Origin: Desulfoprunum benzoelyticum | Lineage (GTDB): Bacteria; Desulfobacterota; Desulfobulbia; Desulfobulbales; Desulfocapsaceae | DNA: 64,000 bases | Assembly (NCBI RefSeq): GCF_014201505.1 | Contig: NZ_JACHEO010000008.1 | Coordinates: 84,753 to 148,752 of the forward strand | Reading direction: 5' to 3' | Notes under the pieces: generated by a model | What the model was told of the DNA's origin: nothing | The model's input: the letters and a program-made list of their open reading frames with translations, nothing else | Databases searched by the model: none | Made by a program: the position numbers and the translations under genes | Shown: piece by piece, positions 58,984-64,000 of the stretch | Numbering within the stretch: the stretch's first letter is position 1 | How the letters are laid out: every line of letters starts with the position of its first letter

Positions 58984-59721
58984 TTACTTCCCACTCACCA
59001 ACCCAGCCGGGTTCACACAGCACCAAGCCCGCAACCGTTCCCCCCCGACCATCCGTTCCAACTCCGCCCACTCCCCCGCATCGGGCGGGCGGCGGGCCAA
59101 GGCCCCATGCGCGTCCGAGCCCAGGTACTGCACACACCCCCGCGCGATCAACCCCAGCGCCGTGCGGCGGCTGGCGTCGCCGAACCGCCCCAAGAGGCTG
59201 CCGGCGTTGAGCTGGATCTCGACCCCATGCTCCAGCACAAACCCGGCCATCTTCTCGCCCATCTCCTGGATCGCCGGGATCCGCTCGGGGTGGGCGAGGA
59301 TGATAGCGTAGCCCCGCCCGCTCAAATTTTCCAGCATCGCTAGCAGCTCGTCGGCCGGATCGCCGAACGCCGGTTCGACCAGATAGCGGTCACTACCCGC
59401 CAGCGCCAGCAGCTCGCCGCGCTCCAGCCGCGCCGCCAGCTTGCGGTGGAAGGCGATCTCCATCCCCGGCAGCAGCGTCACCGCGACGCCGTGGTCGGCA
59501 AAGCACTGCTGCACCGCCGCCATCTTCTCCCGCACAGTCTCCGCCGACGCCGCCCAGGCGGTGCCGGGGATATAGTGCGAGGTGCAGATCACCGTGGCGA
59601 TGCCGAGCTCGGCGTAGCAGCGCCCCAGGGCCAGACTCTGGTCCAGCGTCGCCGGGCCGTCATCGATGCCCGGCAGGATGTGGCTGTGGATATCGATGAC
59701 CTCGTCGCAGGGAAACGCCAT
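58984..59721 (-). CDS. CpsB/CapC-type PHP tyrosine phosphatase
   Basis: 245 residues. The PHP metal site starts with DIHSHILPGIDDGP (H12, H14), followed by TSHYIPG, PGMEIAFH, AHPERIPAI and DAHGALARRPP. It is a Mn-dependent phosphatase that removes phosphate from the C-terminal Tyr cluster of BY-kinases. The kinase gene lies downstream but is separated by a GIY-YIG gene and two repeat blocks. One base separates it from the polymerase stop. Confidence 0.92.
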   Translation of the reverse strand: MAFPCDEVIDIHSHILPGIDDGPATLDQSLALGRCYAELGIATVICTSHYIPGTAWAASAETVREKMAAVQQCFADHGVAVTLLPGMEIAFHRKLAARLERGELLALAGSDRYLVEPAFGDPADELLAMLENLSGRGYAIILAHPERIPAIQEMGEKMAGFVLEHGVEIQLNAGSLLGRFGDASRRTALGLIARGCVQYLGSDAHGALARRPPDAGEWAELERMVGGERLRAWCCVNPAGLVSGK

Positions 59722-59722
59722 C

Positions 59723-61213
59723 TCAGCCCTTCACCGCCGCGGTCGTGTCTTCCCGCCGCTGCCCATTCTGCCCCAGTTCCGCCACGGCCCAGGAGATCAG
59801 CGCCAGCAGGGTCACCGCATAGACGGCGTTGGCCGGCAGCCGCCAGCCGAAATCGACCAGCCCGTGCACCAGGAAGCCGAACAGGGCAGAGAAGGCGGCA
59901 ATGCCGACGATCCGGGCCTTGCGTGCGGCCGGTCGGTCGGCAGCCGGGGCCGCAGTCAGGCGGCGGCCGCTGCGCCACATCCCGGCGATCAGCCAGCCGA
60001 CGAACAGCGCCGCCAGCGGCAGACCGAACTCGATTGCCGTCTCGAGGTACTCGTTATGGGCCCGGTCGATCAGCACATTGTCCGGAAAGCCCTTGAGATA
60101 GACACCGGACAGCAGCTTGTAGGCATCGACCCCGATCCCGGTCAGCCAGTGGTCGAACAGCAGCGGCAGGCTGGCCTGGTAGATCTGGAGGCGGAACTCC
60201 CCCGTGTAGTCCTCGATGGTCCCGAACCGGGCGACGATGCCGTCCAGCCCCAGCATCGAGCCGTAGACCCCGATGAAGGCGACGATCCCGACGATCGCCA
60301 CCAGCCGGGTGCGGCGCGACAGCGGCAGCAGCAGATTGAGCAGCACGCTGACCGTCAGCATCGCCAGGATGCCGCCGCGCGACAGCGAAAACAGCACCGC
60401 CAGGATCATCACCCCGGCGGCGAACAGCAGGATCGGCACCTGCGGCTGCAGCCGCGTCAGCGACCGGGCCAGGCGCTGCGCCAGGGACGGGCGGCCGCGA
60501 GGCCCGGCGGCGGCCCGGCCGGTCGGCGCCAGGTGGAGCAGCGCCCCGGCGACCGCCAGCGGCCAGCAGATGTTGAGCAGGGCCGCGTATTGATTCTTGT
60601 AGATGATCGTGCCGTGGGCCTCGGGGTTGGCGATCCCCAGCCACAGCATCCCGATCCCCGGGTTCATGACCTGCAGCAATCCGTAGAATGCCTCCGCCAG
60701 GCCGACGGCGGCGATGGCGGTGAGCAGCAGGGCCGGGAACCGCTGGTCGCGGCGCAGCAGCACGGTCAGGGCGAGGTACAGGAGTATCAGGGCAAGGATG
60801 AAGATCGCGGTCTGCAGGCCGATGATGCCGTTGTCCCCCAGTGGCGCCAGGGTCAGCCCGGCCCCGGCCAGGTCGTTGACCATCGCCACCCGCTCGGCCC
60901 GGGCCGGCGACAACAGCGCGATCAGCCCCAGCGGCAGCGGCAGCGCCTGTAGCGCGGCGTAGAGCATCAGGATGATCGGCACCGCCAGCCGCCGCCACGA
61001 CAGGCCCTCGCCCGAGAGCGACGGCAGAGTGTACAGCAGCCAGCCGCCGAGGCCGAGGAGGATGAGCGCGACATAGGCGCCCTGGACGATCGGGTGGACC
61101 GCCCCGAACAGCAGGGGAATGGTGACGACGATCGCCAGCGCCAGCCACGACGGGGCCTGTCCCAGGAAGCGCAGGCCGCTGATGCCGTGCCGAATCGACT
61201 GTGCCGCGGTCAT
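59723..61213 (-). CDS. O-antigen ligase/Wzy-family polymerase
   Basis: 496 residues from ATG 61213, which overlaps the upstream stop by four bases. About twelve membrane helices (LALAIVVTIPLLFGAVHPIV, VILAVLFSLSRGGILAMLTV). The Wzy_C motif lies in a periplasmic loop with TGIGVDAYKLLSGVYLKGFP, followed by DRAHNEYLETAIEFGLPLAA (N-x-Y/H-region). It joins repeat units or transfers the chain. With the AT-rich cassette candidate at 41.5 kb, the locus has two proteins of this class. Confidence 0.87.
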   Translation of the reverse strand: MTAAQSIRHGISGLRFLGQAPSWLALAIVVTIPLLFGAVHPIVQGAYVALILLGLGGWLLYTLPSLSGEGLSWRRLAVPIILMLYAALQALPLPLGLIALLSPARAERVAMVNDLAGAGLTLAPLGDNGIIGLQTAIFILALILLYLALTVLLRRDQRFPALLLTAIAAVGLAEAFYGLLQVMNPGIGMLWLGIANPEAHGTIIYKNQYAALLNICWPLAVAGALLHLAPTGRAAAGPRGRPSLAQRLARSLTRLQPQVPILLFAAGVMILAVLFSLSRGGILAMLTVSVLLNLLLPLSRRTRLVAIVGIVAFIGVYGSMLGLDGIVARFGTIEDYTGEFRLQIYQASLPLLFDHWLTGIGVDAYKLLSGVYLKGFPDNVLIDRAHNEYLETAIEFGLPLAALFVGWLIAGMWRSGRRLTAAPAADRPAARKARIVGIAAFSALFGFLVHGLVDFGWRLPANAVYAVTLLALISWAVAELGQNGQRREDTTAAVKG

Positions 61214-62235
61214 TGCTTCGGGTTGCGGTAGCTGACGCCGGTGCCGAGGAAGCCGAGGGTGAAGCCCGAGCCGGAGAACAGCATGCCGCTGGAACTGGAT
61301 TCGGCGAAGATGATATCCTGGTCCTTGATCAGCAGGCTGTCGCCGACCCCGGCCTGGAGATCGTTGTAGCTCAGGCTCAGGACCTGGCGCTCCTGGCCCG
61401 GCCCCATGTGGCGGATGAGCTTGATCTTGTCGGTGTCGGCATAGCCGGCGAGGCCCCCGGCGAGGGTGACGACCTCGGTGATCGTCATCCCGCTCTTGAT
61501 AGGGTAGGTCCCCGGCTTGCGCACCGCCCCGTCGACGAAGCACTGGCCGGTCTCGGGGATGAAGATGACGTCGCCGCCCAGCACCATGATGTTCTGGGCC
61601 ATGTTGCCCTTCTTGATCAGCTGGTCGAGATCGACGAAGTAGTTGACGTTCTTTTTGCTCTTGTCGTCGAAGCGGGTGATATAGGCGGCGGTGCCGGCGC
61701 TTTCGGTCAGCCCCTCGGCGATGGCGATGACGTCGAGGAGGTTGCGCTTCGACACGTAATCATAGGTCCCGGGCTTCTTGAACGAGCCGACCAGGGTGAT
61801 CTGGCGGCTGACATGCTCCTTGATGAAGATCGAGACGTGCGGGTCCTGGAGGTATTGGGCGGCGAGCAGCCCCTCGATCTTCTCCTCGGCCTCGGCCGCG
61901 GTCAGGTTGCGGACATCGACCGTGCCGATCAGCGGCAGGCTGACCTGGCCGCGCGACGACACCCGGACCTCGGTGTTGAGGTCCTTCGTTTCAAAGACGG
62001 TGAGTTGGATCAGGTCGCCGGGACCGAGGACGTAATCGCCGATGTCGTCGCTTGTGGTCATCGCCGCGGCAACCGGCTGGGCCGCGACCTGGGCGGTCGC
62101 CGGCGCCTGCTCTTCGATGGCCTGGCTCGCCTCCTGAAACTGCTTGAGGTCGGTGTTGGCCTCGAACTGCTCCTCGGCACAGCCGGACATGACAAGGCAT
62201 ATCGCGGCAATGAGGAAATAGGCAAATCTTCTCAT
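61210..62235 (-). CDS. Polysaccharide export outer-membrane lipoprotein (Wza/GumB family)
   Basis: 341 residues from ATG 62235 (AAAGGAT upstream). Signal with lipobox MSGC (Cys19). The export domain starts at DYVLGPGDLIQLTVFETKDL, and two SLBB-type domains follow (ITLVGSFKKPGTYDYVSKRN, CFVDGAVRKPGTYPIKSGMT). It forms the outer-membrane exit channel for the polymer. It is operon partner of the polymerase. Confidence 0.92.
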   Translation of the reverse strand: MRRFAYFLIAAICLVMSGCAEEQFEANTDLKQFQEASQAIEEQAPATAQVAAQPVAAAMTTSDDIGDYVLGPGDLIQLTVFETKDLNTEVRVSSRGQVSLPLIGTVDVRNLTAAEAEEKIEGLLAAQYLQDPHVSIFIKEHVSRQITLVGSFKKPGTYDYVSKRNLLDVIAIAEGLTESAGTAAYITRFDDKSKKNVNYFVDLDQLIKKGNMAQNIMVLGGDVIFIPETGQCFVDGAVRKPGTYPIKSGMTITEVVTLAGGLAGYADTDKIKLIRHMGPGQERQVLSLSYNDLQAGVGDSLLIKDQDIIFAESSSSGMLFSGSGFTLGFLGTGVSYRNPKQ

Positions 62236-62381
62236 TATCGATCCTTTCAACATCGGGGGAATTCTAACGGAAACGTCAATGGTTGAAACCCGAAAGAGGA
62301 CCAGCCGAATGGGGTATTCAGCGATCCTCTTTCATGTCGTGCTCTTATCCGATCAGGTACCTGGCCAGCAGGTAGCCGGGA

Positions 62382-63161
62382 TCAGGTGCTGGGACTGGCG
62401 GGAGGTGTCGGTTTCGGGCCCGGCGATGGCTTCGGGCTCGGGGCCGGTCCGGCGCCGGGGCCTGCCGCGGGGCCTGCTCCGGGGCCGTCGCTGTCGTTAT
62501 CGTCGGCCAGGGCGATCAACAACGCCCCGGCGGCGACGGTGCCGGCGAACCAGTAGGCGCCCTTTTTACGGTCATTGTCATCATTTTTCGGTGAATCGCC
62601 CGCCGGGGCGGCCGGCGGCGGAGTGGAAATGGCGAGGACGATCTTCTCGTTGGCGTTGACGGTCTTCATCCCGTCGGCGGTGGCGAACATCAGCCGGCCC
62701 TCGGTGACGCTGACCTCGGTCTTGCCGTCCTTGGTCACCGCGACGCTGCCCTTGACGACCGGGTCGGAGGCGGCGTTGAAGATGACCTCGGCGATGCTGT
62801 ACACGCCTTCCGGGGTGTGGAAGGCGATCTTGCGGGCGTTCTCGGTGATGACGTAGTCGACGCTGCCGGACTGCAGGAAGAGGCGGAAGGTCTCGGCCTC
62901 GTTCTTGATCGCGAACTTGGCCTGATCGGCCGCCACCAGCGAGATGCCGGCCGATTTGATCATGCACTTGCCGTCGCAGACGAGCATCGAGCTCTCATCG
63001 ATCGGGCTCTGGCCCTTGAGGGTGTCGACGACCTGGTCGTCCTTGAGAACGGATATATTGCCTTGGCCGATACTGCCGCCCTGGTTCGCGAACGACACGG
63101 TCGAGCTCAGACTGAAGGCGACGGCCAGACAGAGGGCAATGCTTTTCAAACTTTTATGCAT
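62382..63161 (-). CDS. FecR-domain secreted protein
   Basis: 259 residues. A signal peptide (about 1-25, VSFANQ) is followed by a FecR-type beta domain (GNISVLKDDQVVDTLKGQSP, RLFLQSGSVDYVITENARKI). A second membrane segment at about 200-217 (YWFAGTVAAGALLIALA) and a Gly/Pro/Ala-rich tail with PGAGP units follow. It heads the export operon with GGGAGA before ATG 63161. It could be a periplasmic polysaccharide-binding or signal protein. About 145 bases separate it from the Wza-like gene. Confidence 0.78.
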   Translation of the reverse strand: MHKSLKSIALCLAVAFSLSSTVSFANQGGSIGQGNISVLKDDQVVDTLKGQSPIDESSMLVCDGKCMIKSAGISLVAADQAKFAIKNEAETFRLFLQSGSVDYVITENARKIAFHTPEGVYSIAEVIFNAASDPVVKGSVAVTKDGKTEVSVTEGRLMFATADGMKTVNANEKIVLAISTPPPAAPAGDSPKNDDNDRKKGAYWFAGTVAAGALLIALADDNDSDGPGAGPAAGPGAGPAPSPKPSPGPKPTPPASPST

Positions 63162-63465
63162 GGTTTGTTCTCCCGTAATTCACTGCAAAAGACAGTAAAT
63201 ACCAATAAATATGACTGTAATTGTTGGCTATTGCTTAGAAAATAACGATGTATAAATAACACAATAACACGAGGAACCACTCCACGCAAGGTCTAAACCC
63301 GAATATAATTTCCGGTGATGCAAAGTATCAAAGGGTTTTGCGACAAAAAGGGATGGGACGAAACATTGAGCGATTCATTTTTGTCATACTCGGGGGCTGT
63401 TTCCGGTATTTCTTGCGCCCCGCCGTCGTTTCGTTTTTTGCTGTGTCGTTTCGGTTTTCCCCTGT
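63162..63465. other. Upstream region of the polysaccharide export operon
   Basis: AT-rich in its first 150 bases, as expected for a promoter region with a long leader, but I cannot fix a -35/-10 pair with confidence. No gene is seen. Confidence 0.35.
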
Positions 63466-64000
63466 CATTTCGTTTTTTTTCCCCTGTCATTTCGAAGCGC
63501 AGCGAGAAATCTTGTCATTCCCGATAGGGCGAAGGCCACGCCCCCTCCCCCGCTGTCATTTCGAAGCGCAGCGAGAAATCTTGTCGTTCCATGGCAAAAG
63601 AAGATCTCTCCCTGCGGTCGAGATGACAGCGGGGGTTGGTCGAGATGACGGAAGCTGAAGGGACATGAACCAGGGGATTGGTCGCGATGACGGAAGCTGA
63701 AGGGGCATGAATCAGGGGGTTGGTCGCGATGACGGAAACTGAAGGGCATGAACCAGGGGGTTGGTCGAGGCGACAGTGCTCGATGTTCCCGATAGGGCAA
63801 AGTCCATGATCCCGCCCCCGCCGTCATTTCGAAGCGCAGCGAGAAATCTTGTCGTTCCCTGGCAAAAGAAGATCTCTCCCTGCGGTCGAGATGACAGCGG
63901 GGGTTGGTCGAGATGACAGCGGGGGTTGGTCGAGATGACGGAAGCTGAAGGGGCATGAACCAGGGGGTTGGTCGCGATGACGGAAGCTGAAGGGGCATGA
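63466..64000. repeat. Mosaic hairpin repeat block R15 with a 42-bp tandem repeat (to window edge)
   Basis: Forward AGCGCAGC hairpins (loop GCA) and reverse CCGCAGG hairpins appear twice in a macro-unit of about 300 bp. After each copy come tandem units of about 42 bases containing GATGACGGAAGCTGAAGGGG and GGTTGGTCGC (three copies at 63643-63770, then again from about 63930). No coding frame is credible. It continues beyond the window. Confidence 0.88.

Noticed and set aside
63338..63658. Small plus-strand frames at the right edge
   Set aside because: They are translations of the repeat (SFEAQREILSF pattern) and have no ribosome site.

Overview
The window looks like the chromosome of a high-GC Gram-negative anaerobe, most likely a desulfuromonad/deltaproteobacterial relative. 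This is inferred from an ADP-forming acyl-CoA synthetase fused to an acetyltransferase, a cyclic-nucleotide/AAA+/polyferredoxin membrane fusion, an HtrA protease, and Wza/Wzc/CpsB envelope polysaccharide machinery. No rRNA, tRNA, CRISPR array or transposase gene was seen.

Layout. (1) 1-14 kb is ordinary housekeeping backbone: thioesterase (edge), sugar isomerase, acyl carrier protein, acyl-CoA synthetase/GNAT, MCE protein, CAP lipoprotein, flavodoxin-like protein, amidohydrolase, the cNMP/AAA+/Fe-S fusion, YaiI, an RRM protein, UspA, a TerC-type exporter, HtrA and a Cys-rich secreted protein. (2) 14-33 kb is a scarred polysaccharide locus. An intact UDP-GlcNAc C4-epimerase, a radical SAM protein and a bacillosamine-type cassette (aminotransferase, acetyltransferase, phosphoglycosyl transferase) survive among about ten toxin-antitoxin (TA) modules: ParDE, a toxin-antitoxin-SecB-like chaperone operon, BrnTA, Fic, a frameshifted PIN pair, HigBA plus an extra HTH gene, AbiEi/AbiEii, an orphan AbiEi, HicAB, and HicAB with a third gene. 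Fragments of a WbuC cupin, a UDP-HexNAc dehydrogenase and an AlbA_2-type protein lie between them. (3) 33-38 kb holds WecB, a glycosyltransferase and a heparinase-fold protein. (4) 38.2-50.6 kb is a visibly AT-richer glycan cassette: glycosyltransferases, acetyltransferase, Wzy-like polymerase, FrhB-like Fe-S protein, Wzx flippase, an alpha/alpha-barrel protein, an oxidoreductase and an SDR. (5) 50.6-63.2 kb is the GC-rich assembly operon, read leftward: FecR-like, Wza-like, O-antigen ligase/polymerase, CpsB phosphatase, GIY-YIG protein, Wzc-like kinase, TPR protein, a J-domain/NTF2 protein and a PglF/WbpM-type dehydratase.

The most striking feature is a mosaic repeat family in at least 15 blocks. 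Its unit is a hairpin beginning CTGTCAT. Two main variants differ by compensatory base changes in both stems while a GA/GA internal loop is kept. Inverted pairs form composites of about 95-110 bp with CCCCGCTGTCAT-type termini. Blocks separate almost every TA module, abut truncated gene remnants, supply the 3' end of an AbiEii gene, flank a GIY-YIG nuclease gene, and have been absorbed in frame into the J-domain protein linker.

Four TA modules (BrnTA, HicAB, HigBA, AbiE) share a promoter geometry, -35 box then 29-31 nt then ATG, that predicts leaderless or nearly leaderless mRNAs. The dehydratase at 50.6 kb plus the 29-32 kb cassette would together supply UDP-diNAcBac and prime lipid-linked glycan synthesis for the Wzx/Wzy/Wza/Wzc machinery.
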